Shown piece by piece: positions 45,294 to 54,316 of a stretch of DNA of 55,499 nt. Below the pieces are notes generated by a model that worked only from the letters and a program-made list of their open reading frames with translations, made no database searches and was not told the origin of the DNA. Location of the stretch: assembly GCA_937974625.1 (NCBI GenBank), contig CALJVJ010000214.1, positions 1 through 55,499 of the forward strand, read 5' to 3'. The position numbers and the translations under genes were made by a program. How positions within the stretch are numbered: the first letter of the stretch is position 1; each line of letters opens with the position of its first letter. This DNA comes from an uncultured Saprospiraceae bacterium (lineage in GTDB: Bacteria > Bacteroidota > Bacteroidia > Chitinophagales > Saprospiraceae).

Positions 45294-45953
45294 ATGCAAG
45301 TATTTTCCGAAATAATCTTCTTAATAAAAAAAGAAATGCTCTTAGAATGGCGACAGAAGAACGTCATCTACGGAATTTTGCTGTATGTCGTTTCGACTGT
45401 TTTTATCGTATATATCAGTACAGGAGATATTAGGCCACCCGTCTGGAATATTCTCTTTTGGATAATTGTACTTTTTGCTTCCATTAATGCTATGGTTAAA
45501 AGTTTTATACAAGAGAATAACCAACGACAATTATACTACTATCAACTAGCGCATCCTGTTGCTATCATTCTTTCGAAAATACTCTATAACATTGGATTAC
45601 TTTTCTTACTTTCGATTTTATCTTGTTTGGCAATGACGCTGGTATATGAAAGTCCTATAAAACGTATGGGTCTTTTTGGCTTAACCATATTTTTAGGAAG
45701 TGTTGGCTTTTCTATCACCTTTACTTTTGTCTCCGCGATTGCTTCGAAAGCAGATAATAGTTCCACTTTGATGGCTATATTGTCTTTTCCAATTGTGATT
45801 CCGATATTAGGAACATTAATGATGTTGTCCGCAAATGCACTTGGGCTTATTCAAGATACTGCCTTTTTAAAAGATATTTATACTTTGATTGCTATTGATG
45901 GGATTTTACTAGGTTTAGCTATTATCTTATTTCCTTTTTTATGGAGGGATTAA
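45294..45953 (+). CDS. ccmB: Haem exporter permease CcmB
   Basis: A 219-aa inner-membrane protein with six helices, of the CcmB family. It is the membrane part of the CcmAB ABC transporter that releases haem-bound CcmE during system I cytochrome c maturation (family knowledge). The N-terminus (IKKEMLLEWRQKNVIYGILLY) is typical. It is followed by ccmC-like and ccmD-like genes on the same strand. ccmA, ccmE and ccmF are not in the window. The ATG lies 4 nt from a promoter-like TTTG, so the mRNA may be leaderless. Confidence 0.92.
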   Translation: MQVFSEIIFLIKKEMLLEWRQKNVIYGILLYVVSTVFIVYISTGDIRPPVWNILFWIIVLFASINAMVKSFIQENNQRQLYYYQLAHPVAIILSKILYNIGLLFLLSILSCLAMTLVYESPIKRMGLFGLTIFLGSVGFSITFTFVSAIASKADNSSTLMAILSFPIVIPILGTLMMLSANALGLIQDTAFLKDIYTLIAIDGILLGLAIILFPFLWRD

Positions 45954-46117
45954 TAGTTAGGCCAGCGCAGTTTAATTTGACCGTTGTAATGGAAATTTTA
46001 AAGTAATAGTCTAGGCTTGAAAGGTGGTAGCAATATTTAAGTGTAGGTCTGTAATCAAAAAGATTAGGCACAAAAATACTAATCAGAAATTTTAATCTGA
46101 GTAAAATTAATTACAAT

Positions 46118-47167
46118 ATGAAGGAAAATTGGTGGAAAATAATCGGTATTGGTTTAATGCTCTTCTCCTTAATTTTTGGGATGCTGACGCCCCTTAAACC
46201 AGGTTTACCAAGCGTTTTTCCTTTTAATGGAAAGGCAGGCAATCAATTGACTTTATCCATTCAAGGATATAATACTCACTTTGATGAAGTTAAGGACCAA
46301 AGAGTCTGGCTAAAATTAGGGGACTATACTTTAGGTGCTAGTAAGTTGGAAGCAACTTCTTCTAACTTACTAAAAGCGACTTTTAATACGCCTGATATTT
46401 TACCTTCAAAGGATTCTGTGGTCGTCTTTACGTTGATTTCGGATAATGAAATCGACGGCGCCTCTGTCATGCCGAGTGCCATTTTTGTCAAACAAGCTAA
46501 TATAGACTCCCTAGGGGCAGCTCAGATTTGGCCTCAAAACTCTGTTGACAACCTTCACCAACGTGCAGGTATCACTTTTCCTTATCGAAATGTCTTAGGA
46601 GAAACAATCCGAAACCTCTATTATCATGTTTCCTTATGGTTTGCGATGTTCCTCATTTTAGCCGTTTCCGTTTTTTATAGCATTAGGTATTTGCATAAAG
46701 AAAATATGGTAGACGACCACAGAGCAGATGCAATGGTCTCTGTCGGCGTAGTATTTGGATTACTAGGTTGTGCAACGGGTTCTATTTGGGCAAAACATAC
46801 TTGGGGTACTTGGTGGACGACAGATGTTAAATTGAATATGACAGCCATCTTTATGCTCATTTACTTAGCTTATTTTGTCTTACGAGGCTCTTTTCAAGAT
46901 GAAATTAAGCGGGCTAGATTAGCTTCTGTTTATAATATTTTTGCTTTCGCCTCTATTATTCCTTTGCTATTTGTCATTCCAAGATTAGTAGATAGTCTGC
47001 ACCCCGGCAATGGCGGAAATCCAGGATTTGGAGGAGAGGATTTAGACAATACGATGCGAATGGCTTTTTACCCTGCCATTATTGGCATGACCCTGATTGG
47101 TCTTTGGATGGCAGATTTGCGCTTTCGCCTTTCGGTTTTAGCAGATAAGCTGTTGGACCGCATGTAA
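46118..47167 (+). CDS. ccmC: Haem-handling protein CcmC/CcsA with periplasmic insertion
   Basis: A 349-aa membrane protein of the CcmC/CcsA type, which delivers haem to CcmE. The tryptophan-rich WWD signature is present: W224, W229-G-T-W232-W233-T-T-D236. The conserved haem-liganding histidines are probably His170 (YYHVSLWF) and His295 (DSLHPG). Unlike E. coli CcmC (about 245 aa), a periplasmic insert of about 130 residues lies between the first helix (8-24) and the second. It contains a beta-rich, Ig-like segment (LTLSIQGYNTHF, VWLKLGDY). It follows ccmB by 164 bp and precedes ccmD by 42 bp. Confidence 0.9.
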   Translation: MKENWWKIIGIGLMLFSLIFGMLTPLKPGLPSVFPFNGKAGNQLTLSIQGYNTHFDEVKDQRVWLKLGDYTLGASKLEATSSNLLKATFNTPDILPSKDSVVVFTLISDNEIDGASVMPSAIFVKQANIDSLGAAQIWPQNSVDNLHQRAGITFPYRNVLGETIRNLYYHVSLWFAMFLILAVSVFYSIRYLHKENMVDDHRADAMVSVGVVFGLLGCATGSIWAKHTWGTWWTTDVKLNMTAIFMLIYLAYFVLRGSFQDEIKRARLASVYNIFAFASIIPLLFVIPRLVDSLHPGNGGNPGFGGEDLDNTMRMAFYPAIIGMTLIGLWMADLRFRLSVLADKLLDRM

Positions 47168-47209
47168 TCGGCGCTATTCTTTGTTTTTAAACCATCAAAT
47201 TTAAAAATT

Positions 47210-47425
47210 ATGAAGATTTCTAAAATAATTATTACCATTTTTTCGCTTCAATGCTTGTTTTTGAATAATATTGCTGCACAAAGTAGCAATCCTGATTTTA
47301 TGCAAAGTATTGGTAAAATCTATGTGGTGGTTGCAGTGATTGCCACCGTATTTATTGGGATCATGATTTACTTATTTTCCCTACAGAAAAAAATAAAACA
47401 ATTAGAAGACCAAATTAAAGATTGA
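47210..47425 (+). CDS. ccmD: CcmD-family small membrane protein
   Basis: A 71-aa protein with a cleavable-looking N-terminal segment (ending NIAAQ) and one membrane helix (KIYVVVAVIATVFIGIMIYLF), followed by a short charged tail. CcmD stabilises the CcmABC complex. Size, topology and position directly after ccmC support the assignment, as the sequence itself is poorly conserved. Its N-terminal hydrophobic segment is longer than in E. coli CcmD. Confidence 0.75.
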   Translation: MKISKIIITIFSLQCLFLNNIAAQSSNPDFMQSIGKIYVVVAVIATVFIGIMIYLFSLQKKIKQLEDQIKD

Positions 47426-47478
47426 GGACAATAGTTAAGCCTTAATCGATTTTTTATACCTAACCAAATTAATATTAA

Positions 47479-48906
47479 ATGGCTAAGAAAGAACCTGATT
47501 TCCTAGGCAGTGTTCAGCAGTACTTTGACAAAGCTGCTCCACACACGGGTTTACACCCAGGCTTATTGGAACAAATTCGCCACTGTAATGCAATCTACAA
47601 AATGAATTTTCCAGTTAAATTTGGAAAAGAATACCGCATTATTGAAGCGTACCGTGTCCAACATTCTCACCACCGAACCCCTACCAAAGGTGGCATTCGA
47701 TTCAGTAATCACGTTAACCAAGAAGAAGTCATGGCTTTGGCGACTTTGATGAGTTATAAATGTGCGATTGTTGATGTTCCTTTTGGTGGCGCAAAAGGTG
47801 GTGTCAAAATTAATCCTTGGGAACTAACCACCTTCCAAAGAGAAAAAGTAACTCGTCGATACACGATGGAGTTAATTAATCGAAACTTTATTGGACCCGC
47901 TATAGATGTTCCTGCTCCTGATTATGGAACAGGTGGACAAGAAATGGCTTGGATTTATGACACTTACCGAACTTTTAAAGGTGGGGATATTGATGCTGCT
48001 GGCTGTGTTACTGGAAAACCTGCCAATCTTAATGGTATTCAAGGTAGAGTCGAAGCCACTGGTAGAGGTGTTTACTATGGAATACGCTCCGTTGTAGACC
48101 AAGCTAAAGACATGAAAAAAATTGGCTTACCGGTTGGCATGGCAGGTAAAAAGATGATTATTCAAGGATTGGGTAATGTTGGTTCTTTTACTGCAAAAAT
48201 CTCTCAGGATGAAGGAGATGCTTTAATCGTTGGGGTAACAGAGGTGGAAGGTGCTATCTACAATCCTAAAGGGATGGATATCTACGAGATTTTAGCTTTT
48301 AGAAAGGAGCATGGCTCTTTCATCGGATTTCCTGGTGCCACTAAACAATTAGAACAAAAAGACCGTTGGAAAGGATTGGATTTTGAATGTGATATTTTAG
48401 TTCCTGCTGCTTTGGAAAATCAAATTACGGTAGAAAATGCGCATAGAATCAAAGCTAAAATTATAGCAGAGGCAGCCAATGGACCAATTACCGCTGACGG
48501 TGAAAAAATACTACTAAAGAAAGGCGTAATTATCATCCCTGATTTATTCTTAAATGCAGGAGGAGTTACCGTTTCTTACTTTGAATGGTTAAAGAATTTG
48601 TCTCATATGCGTTTTGGTAGAATGGATAAACGTTTTAACCAAAACACCTACATGAACTTGGTCAATAAAGTGGAAGAAATGACTGGTAAAACAGTGGGGA
48701 CACAAGAAAAAATCTTTTTGACAAGAGGTGGAGATGAAATAGATTTGGTTCGTTCTGGTTTAGAAGAAACCATGGTTACGGCCTATGACCAAATTCGAGA
48801 GATTATGAAGAAAAAGAAGAAAGTTACAGATTTAAGAACCGCTGCATTTACCAATGCTATTCAAAAAATGGGTAGTGATTATTTAGCTATGGGTATTTTC
48901 CCTTAG
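47479..48906 (+). CDS. gdhA: Glutamate dehydrogenase
   Basis: Reversible oxidative deamination of L-glutamate to 2-oxoglutarate using NAD(P). The 475-aa length fits the hexameric Glu/Leu/Phe/Val dehydrogenases. The catalytic segment PTKGGIRFS, the lysine in PFGGAKGGVK, the aspartate in APDYGTGGQEM and the Rossmann motif GLGNVGS are all intact. Coenzyme preference is not assigned. It follows ccmD by 53 bp, so transcription with the ccm genes is possible, though the reason for the coupling is unclear. The gene symbol is a family-level label. A long imperfect inverted repeat follows its stop codon. Confidence 0.95.
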   Translation: MAKKEPDFLGSVQQYFDKAAPHTGLHPGLLEQIRHCNAIYKMNFPVKFGKEYRIIEAYRVQHSHHRTPTKGGIRFSNHVNQEEVMALATLMSYKCAIVDVPFGGAKGGVKINPWELTTFQREKVTRRYTMELINRNFIGPAIDVPAPDYGTGGQEMAWIYDTYRTFKGGDIDAAGCVTGKPANLNGIQGRVEATGRGVYYGIRSVVDQAKDMKKIGLPVGMAGKKMIIQGLGNVGSFTAKISQDEGDALIVGVTEVEGAIYNPKGMDIYEILAFRKEHGSFIGFPGATKQLEQKDRWKGLDFECDILVPAALENQITVENAHRIKAKIIAEAANGPITADGEKILLKKGVIIIPDLFLNAGGVTVSYFEWLKNLSHMRFGRMDKRFNQNTYMNLVNKVEEMTGKTVGTQEKIFLTRGGDEIDLVRSGLEETMVTAYDQIREIMKKKKKVTDLRTAAFTNAIQKMGSDYLAMGIFP

Positions 48907-48985
48907 GTCAGTGGACAGTAGGCAGTTGGCAATGGGCAGTTAATTAACACTGCATATTGCTAACTGCATACTGCTAACTATCACT
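48907..48985. repeat. Word-like imperfect inverted repeat between convergent genes
   Basis: Repeats of GGCAGT-type words after the gdhA stop pair with AACTGC-type words ahead of the DUF255 stop (GCAGTTGGCAAT against ATTGCTAACTGC). It probably forms a long bulged stem marking the shared gene ends. Confidence 0.7.
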
Positions 48986-51071
48986 CTAACATCGAAATAG
49001 CCTTCTTTACCTCTTCTACTGGAAATTTACATACCTTATTTTGACATACATAAATCATCGTTGCTCCTGTCTGTAATTTACTTTGCAATAATTCCAATGA
49101 CCCTTCAGTCGCACCACCGAGCAAAATCGCATTCGGTAAATATTCTTTTTGCCATTCTTTTTGTAGCGCAGCATAATTCTCTCCTACGATAGCTACTTCA
49201 TAAGGAGGATTGACCATCAAACTATATAACGAACACCAATTAGAATAAAAATTAGGTTGCTCATTACCTACAATTGTTTGCGACATATTGTGCATCATTT
49301 GCTTTGACTTGGCAAGAAAATCTTGGTCATAAAAATACAATCCAAGTAAATATAAATCCTTCGCAATCACTGAGTTAGATGCAGGAATCACATTATCACT
49401 TGTTTCCATTTTTCGAGCAATCAACGCCGGGTCCAAATCAGATGTGTAATTATACATCCCTGACTTTTTATCAAAAAAATGGGTGGTGGCGTAATCCACT
49501 AAATCCTTAGCTTTTAATAACCATTTCTCCTCAAATGTTACTTGGTACAAAGCTATAAATGCTTCGGCAGTCAAGGCATAATCGTCTAAAAATGCATTGA
49601 TGACTGACTTCCCATCTTTATAATTTCGATTAAGGCGGTTATCCTTTTGAAGCATTTCTGCTACGATAAAATTGGCATTATTAATTGCTGTTTTCAAATA
49701 AGCTTCCTCCCCAAATGCTTTATAGGCATCCACATACCCTTTTAACATTAAGGCATTCCAAGAAGTCAACACTTTATCATCTAATCCCGGTCGAATCCTT
49801 TTATCTCTGGCCTTCATTAATTTAACCTTGGCGTCATCAATCGTTTTATCCAATGTTTCCACCGTGATACCACTTATTTTGGCGACTTCCTCTTTCGACT
49901 TTTTTCGGTGTAAAATATTACTATGCTCCCAGTTTCCTTTTTTATAAATTTCATAATAATTAGAAAAGATTTTTAACTGGTCATCATCTTGAAATATCTC
50001 CGATAATTCCTCTTCTGTCCATACATAAAATTTCCCTTCTTCTCCTTCACTATCCGCATCTAAAGAAGAATAAAAACTTCCATTTTTATCCATCAATTCT
50101 CTTTCTATAAAGGCCGTTGTTTCTGCTACAACCTTTTTATATAGTGGGTTTTTAGTTACTTGATAAGCTTCCGAATACAAAGAAACCAATTGACTATTGT
50201 CATATAGCATCTTTTCAAAATGAGGTATCTTCCATTTATCATCCGTGGCATATCGTGCAAATCCACCACCTAAATGGTCGTAAATCCCTCCATTTGCCAT
50301 TTTATCCAAGGTAACTGTTACTGCTTTTAAAGCAGTTTCATTTCCTGATTCAAAATATTGCTGTAATAAAAATTGATAATTATTAGGCATTGGGAACTTA
50401 GGTGCGCCTGCTCTCCCACCCTTTTTCAAATCTACATTTTTCAGAAAATTAGTGGTGATACCTGATAAATTTTCGGCAGTAAAAATTTGCTCACTTTCAT
50501 CAAATTCAATTTGTCCATTTTCTTGAATTCCATTTAGTAAATCCGCTGCATAGGCAGCTAATTTCTCTGGCTCTTCTTTCGCTGTTTTAATAAAATATTC
50601 TAAAACGCCAATCCACTCCTTTTTAGGAAAATAAGTACCCGCCCAGACTGGTCTACCATCTGGCAATGCAAAAGCATTTAACGGCCATCCACAGGTTCTG
50701 CCTGTCGCCAAATGACATGCGGTCATATATATATCATCTACATCTGGTCGTTCCTCCTTATCCACCTTGATATTGATAAAATGCTCATTCATTATTTTTG
50801 CTACTGCTGTATCTTCAAAAGATTCATGTTCCATTACATGACACCAATGACAAGCAGCATAACCTGCACTAACTAAAATCAGTTTATTTTCAGCTTTTGC
50901 TTTCGCTAATGTTTCTTCATTCCACGGATGCCAATCGACTGGATTATTGGCATGTTGGAGTAAATAAGGGCTACTCTCATTCGCCAAATGATTGGAATAT
51001 TGCGCATTGCCTGTTGGTGTTTTACAAGCAAAAATCGAGAGGATGATAAAAAAAATGAAAAAGTTTCGCAT
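48981..51071 (-). CDS. DUF255 thioredoxin-fold lipoprotein (YyaL/SPATA20-like)
   Basis: A 696-aa protein. The signal sequence ends in the lipobox IFAC (Cys16), so it is probably lipid-anchored in the periplasm, whereas most relatives are soluble. Residues 27-190 form a thioredoxin-like domain with Cys74-H-W-Cys77 in [15 protein letters not shown], and residues about 200-696 form an alpha/alpha barrel with N-acylglucosamine-epimerase-like pattern ([29 protein letters not shown]). The biochemical role of the family is not known. It is transcribed alone, convergent with gdhA. Confidence 0.9.
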   Translation of the reverse strand: MRNFFIFFIILSIFACKTPTGNAQYSNHLANESSPYLLQHANNPVDWHPWNEETLAKAKAENKLILVSAGYAACHWCHVMEHESFEDTAVAKIMNEHFINIKVDKEERPDVDDIYMTACHLATGRTCGWPLNAFALPDGRPVWAGTYFPKKEWIGVLEYFIKTAKEEPEKLAAYAADLLNGIQENGQIEFDESEQIFTAENLSGITTNFLKNVDLKKGGRAGAPKFPMPNNYQFLLQQYFESGNETALKAVTVTLDKMANGGIYDHLGGGFARYATDDKWKIPHFEKMLYDNSQLVSLYSEAYQVTKNPLYKKVVAETTAFIERELMDKNGSFYSSLDADSEGEEGKFYVWTEEELSEIFQDDDQLKIFSNYYEIYKKGNWEHSNILHRKKSKEEVAKISGITVETLDKTIDDAKVKLMKARDKRIRPGLDDKVLTSWNALMLKGYVDAYKAFGEEAYLKTAINNANFIVAEMLQKDNRLNRNYKDGKSVINAFLDDYALTAEAFIALYQVTFEEKWLLKAKDLVDYATTHFFDKKSGMYNYTSDLDPALIARKMETSDNVIPASNSVIAKDLYLLGLYFYDQDFLAKSKQMMHNMSQTIVGNEQPNFYSNWCSLYSLMVNPPYEVAIVGENYAALQKEWQKEYLPNAILLGGATEGSLELLQSKLQTGATMIYVCQNKVCKFPVEEVKKAISMLE

Positions 51072-51167
51072 TATTTTAGATTTTCGATATTGATTTAGTA
51101 GGATAAATTGCTATCCGAGTATTTTAATTTTATACCACAGATTTAGGCTCTTTAAGATTTTTAAAGC

Positions 51168-51305
51168 TGCTCGAATAAAGTACGATTTGAAAAAAGTAGG
51201 CTTAAATCACGGGGTAACGGGAAGTTCCCCCGTGATTTGGCTGCCATCACGCCGTAACTTCCCGTTACGGTGTGATTTTGAAGAGCATCCTACTTTATTC
51301 GAGCA
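51168..51305. repeat. 138-bp multi-palindrome element
   Basis: The perfect 15-bp ends TGCTCGAATAAAGTA (51168-51182) and TACTTTATTCGAGCA (51291-51305). The inside has two hairpins, AAATCACGGGG/CCCCGTGATTT (51204-51238) and CCGTAAC/GTTACGG (51252-51270), plus a cross-pair GTAACGGGAAGTT (51214-51226) with AACTTCCCGTTAC (51256-51268). There is no open frame. It lies 24 bp after the stop of the cyclotransferase-like gene. Confidence 0.75.
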
Positions 51306-51328
51306 TTACTAGATTTTTAGCCATACGC

Positions 51329-51787
51329 TTATATCGGTCGGTCAAAATTATTTAAGGAAGCTACAAACTTCTGATAAGCCTCATTTTCCTCAAAATATTT
51401 GAGGTAATTCCCTGATGCTATCACTTTGATGCCTTCGATGGGCAAATTATACAAATAAGCCCAACAATCGATTAATTGATTATCCTGCTTAACCTTTATT
51501 AATTCCCGTCTATATTGGTTAGGTTTATCAAACGATGGTCCTACACATTCGTAATGGTCCAAATTGGGTAGCATTTCCCGAGGATTGTTTAGTTCAAAAA
51601 CATGACCTACTACCCTTTTTTCACTTTTTGGTTCATAAACTAAGCCTGGATAATGACCAATATCCAATAATAAACCATTCACTTGGCCTTCGCCTATAAA
51701 GCTGCTATTAGATTTTAAATAGGTGGCTATGGGTGATTGGATGCCACCCATCAGAGAACCATAGACAAATATTTTATCCTTCTTCAT
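51329..51787 (-). CDS. Gamma-glutamylcyclotransferase-like protein
   Basis: A 152-aa AIG2/GGCT-family protein. The YGSL substrate-binding motif lies at 9-12, and the catalytic Glu80 in LDHYECVG is present. The expected activity is release of 5-oxoproline from gamma-glutamyl compounds, although many bacterial members have untested substrates. It is cytoplasmic. It has its own leaderless-type promoter and a palindromic element after its stop. It is divergent from the T9SS gene at 51950. Confidence 0.88.
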   Translation of the reverse strand: MKKDKIFVYGSLMGGIQSPIATYLKSNSSFIGEGQVNGLLLDIGHYPGLVYEPKSEKRVVGHVFELNNPREMLPNLDHYECVGPSFDKPNQYRRELIKVKQDNQLIDCWAYLYNLPIEGIKVIASGNYLKYFEENEAYQKFVASLNNFDRPI

Positions 51788-51791
51788 TTTA

Positions 51792-51822
51792 CAAATGTAG
51801 GAAGAAAGTCCGCTTTGACCAA
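51792..51822 (-). promoter_or_regulatory. Promoter of the cyclotransferase-like gene
   Basis: Minus-strand TTG (51822-51820), 20 bases, TACATTTG (51799-51792). The G lies exactly 4 nt before the ATG at 51787, predicting a leaderless mRNA. Confidence 0.65.
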
Positions 51823-51922
51823 TTTTATCGTATTATGGAAATCTTAAAGTCTGCTTCTAGCCGCATTCACTACAATTCAACCAAAAAAATCTTATTAATA
51901 AACGGTTTCCCTTCAACTTTCC

Positions 51923-51930
51923 TAAATTTG
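51923..51930 (+). promoter_or_regulatory. -7 element before the 782-aa T9SS gene
   Basis: TAAATTTG matches TAnnTTTG. There is no TTG at the right spacing. The predicted leader is about 15 nt. Confidence 0.4.
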
Positions 51931-51949
51931 TTGGCACTTAAAAAAATCT

Positions 51950-54298
51950 ATGTACAAATTTAGGCTACTACTCCTTTTCCTTTTCCAGATACAACTACTG
52001 TCAGCACAACCGCAACCCTGTGAAGAACCTGCTGCCATGACCTCCTTTTGTGCAGACGCTTGTATCATCTGTGATATTGACGGTTTTCAAGGTAGACATG
52101 ATGCCAATATTGTTGGAGAATCTCCTGCACAATTTGCTGGGGAATGCACTATTACGGCGCACAATATGCAGTGGATTGCCTTTATTGCAGGAAGTGTTGA
52201 TTTAAAGGTTTCGTTAGCTGTTTCGAATTGTGATCAAGGTTTAGGTTTGGAATTTGGATTGTATAAAGGGGTTGATTGCGATAATTATGTGCGGATTTCT
52301 AATTGTTTTGGTGGGTTTTCCGCCATCCCTCCTGGGACTAGCGGCGTGATTGAAAATACCGAACCGTTGGTTATCGGGCAATATTATTACATCGTAATGG
52401 ATGGTGGTTTGGGCGATAATTGTGATTGGACTTTTAATGTATTAGAAGGAGATACTCGACTAGACCCATTGGAAACCTCTGGTAATTTGGCAGGAAACTT
52501 CAATCCTTGTATCAATGTTGAGCAATTTTATAGTGTAGACGCGCCCATCGGAGCAACGGAATTTAGATGGCAGTTAAATGGTAGAAATTTGGACAGAAAC
52601 GCTCCTAGTCTTCCATTTACCTTTGACCAAGTTGGTACTTACACTCTATGTGTTACTTCCTTCAATGCTTGTGACCAAGCGCCCCCCACTTGCCAAACCA
52701 TCATCGTTAGAGACATCCCCCCTACCATCTTGGAAGAAAAAATATGTGAAGGAGATGATTTCCTAGTGGCTGATACGCTGTTAAATACTTCTGGAAATTT
52801 TGTTTTTAATTTGATAACCAACGAAGGCTGTGACAGCATGATTGTGGTAGATTTGGAAGCAATTCCTGCCTCCTTTACAAACCTTGGACCAATAAATATT
52901 TGTGATGGAGATGTCTTACCAATTGCTGGAGAAAATTTTAATACAACAGGCATTCACGAAAAAATATTACCTAACTTTTTAGGATGTGATAGTACGATTA
53001 CTTTTGATTTATTTGTAGTGATTTGTAATATTCAAGGGACTATTTCAGGACAGTCCGTTTCTTGTTTTGGGGAAGCTAATGGAAGTCTTTCTTTTGCTGT
53101 CACCAATGGTTCTCCCCCTTTTACTTATAATTGGGAAAGCCTGGGTGGTGCCATTTCTGGAAATGGAACAGTTGCCAATATAAATGATAATATAGGCATT
53201 GCTGACCTTCCTGCTGCCACCTATTTAGTCACCGTGGAGGATGGCTTTGGTAACCAAAGAATTTTAATTCATGAGATTACTCAACCAGCTCCATTGGACC
53301 TAGAATGGACGCTGTCAAATTTTAATGACTTTAATATTTCTTGCTTTGAAAACAGTGACGGAACCATAGAAATTATTCCAGCAGGCGGTACCGCACCCTA
53401 TACTTATGCATGGAATAATGATTTGACTACCTCCTCTATTCAAACCTTAAGTGCCGGAGCGTATACACTTACCATTACAGATAAAGAAAACTGTAAAATG
53501 GAAGCTAATTTTACGCTAAATCAACCTACCGCCTTGAATCTGGAAGCTGCCTTTATTGACCCCAACTGTGAAGGATTAACTTCTGGACTTATCCAGGTCG
53601 AAACAATGACTGGTGGCGTCCCTCCTTACAAATTCCAACTTAATAATAGCCCTACAGACACCAGTCTTATTTTTGAAAATTTAACAGCAGGTAGCTATCA
53701 AATTATGGCTACGGATGCCAATGGTTGTGCCGTAGACCAATCTGGTGACTTAACAGCACCTATCATTCCAAGGGTTGATTTAGGTGCCGATTTGACCATA
53801 GGTTTAGCCGATGAAATACTCCTTGAAGCGCTCTTTCTATCAGGTGTGGAATCGGCTATATGGCGTGCCGATACGGGACTTTCTTGCTATGATTGTTTAA
53901 TCCCCACTGCTTCGCCTGTCAATCAAACCACTTATTCTGTTACGGTTAATTCTATTGATAATTGTATCGCATCAGATTCGGTGAGTATTCGAGTGTTGAA
54001 AATTAGAGATGTCTATTTTCCAAATGCTTTTAGTCCTAATAATGATGGTAGCAATGACCAGTTTTATATTCATGCTGGACCAGAAGCCAACAACGTTCAA
54101 TCGCTTCGCATTTTTTCTCGATGGGGTGAATTGGTTTTCGAACAATTGAATTTTACGCCCAATGACCCAATTCATGGCTGGAATGGAACCAATCAAAACC
54201 GATTGCTAGATTCTGGTGTGTATATTTGGCAAGCGGCTATTGATTTTATTGATGGGGAAACGGTGATTTATACGGGTGATGTGGCTTTGGTTAAGTAA
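51950..54298 (+). CDS. T9SS type-B cargo protein with GCDS and SprB repeats
   Basis: A 782-aa secreted protein. The signal peptide is 1-19 (ending LLSAQ). Residues 20-165 form a cysteine-rich N-terminal domain (CADACIICDIDGFQG) of unknown type. An Ig/PKD-like unit lies at about 190-250. Two GCDS repeats (EGCDSMIVV and LGCDSTITF, about 260-355) are of the same kind as the 16 in the giant protein at 27602. Three SprB-type repeats lie at about 362-600. An Ig-like domain with LSCYDCLIP follows, and the T9SS C-terminal domain covers about 690-782 (YFPNAFSPNNDGSND, FSRWGELVF, GDVALVK). It is expected at the cell surface. The stop lies 18 bp from the convergent GH43-type gene. Confidence 0.9.
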   Translation: MYKFRLLLLFLFQIQLLSAQPQPCEEPAAMTSFCADACIICDIDGFQGRHDANIVGESPAQFAGECTITAHNMQWIAFIAGSVDLKVSLAVSNCDQGLGLEFGLYKGVDCDNYVRISNCFGGFSAIPPGTSGVIENTEPLVIGQYYYIVMDGGLGDNCDWTFNVLEGDTRLDPLETSGNLAGNFNPCINVEQFYSVDAPIGATEFRWQLNGRNLDRNAPSLPFTFDQVGTYTLCVTSFNACDQAPPTCQTIIVRDIPPTILEEKICEGDDFLVADTLLNTSGNFVFNLITNEGCDSMIVVDLEAIPASFTNLGPINICDGDVLPIAGENFNTTGIHEKILPNFLGCDSTITFDLFVVICNIQGTISGQSVSCFGEANGSLSFAVTNGSPPFTYNWESLGGAISGNGTVANINDNIGIADLPAATYLVTVEDGFGNQRILIHEITQPAPLDLEWTLSNFNDFNISCFENSDGTIEIIPAGGTAPYTYAWNNDLTTSSIQTLSAGAYTLTITDKENCKMEANFTLNQPTALNLEAAFIDPNCEGLTSGLIQVETMTGGVPPYKFQLNNSPTDTSLIFENLTAGSYQIMATDANGCAVDQSGDLTAPIIPRVDLGADLTIGLADEILLEALFLSGVESAIWRADTGLSCYDCLIPTASPVNQTTYSVTVNSIDNCIASDSVSIRVLKIRDVYFPNAFSPNNDGSNDQFYIHAGPEANNVQSLRIFSRWGELVFEQLNFTPNDPIHGWNGTNQNRLLDSGVYIWQAAIDFIDGETVIYTGDVALVK

Positions 54299-54316
54299 TT
54301 TGGACCTTCCACCCTA

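Noticed and set aside
51733-51963. 76-codon frame over the divergent promoter region
   Set aside because: It overlaps both the cyclotransferase start and its promoter and has no domain.
10191-54298. Complete T9SS locus
   Set aside because: Only cargo proteins are present; no Por/Sov, GldKLMN or attachment-complex genes were seen.
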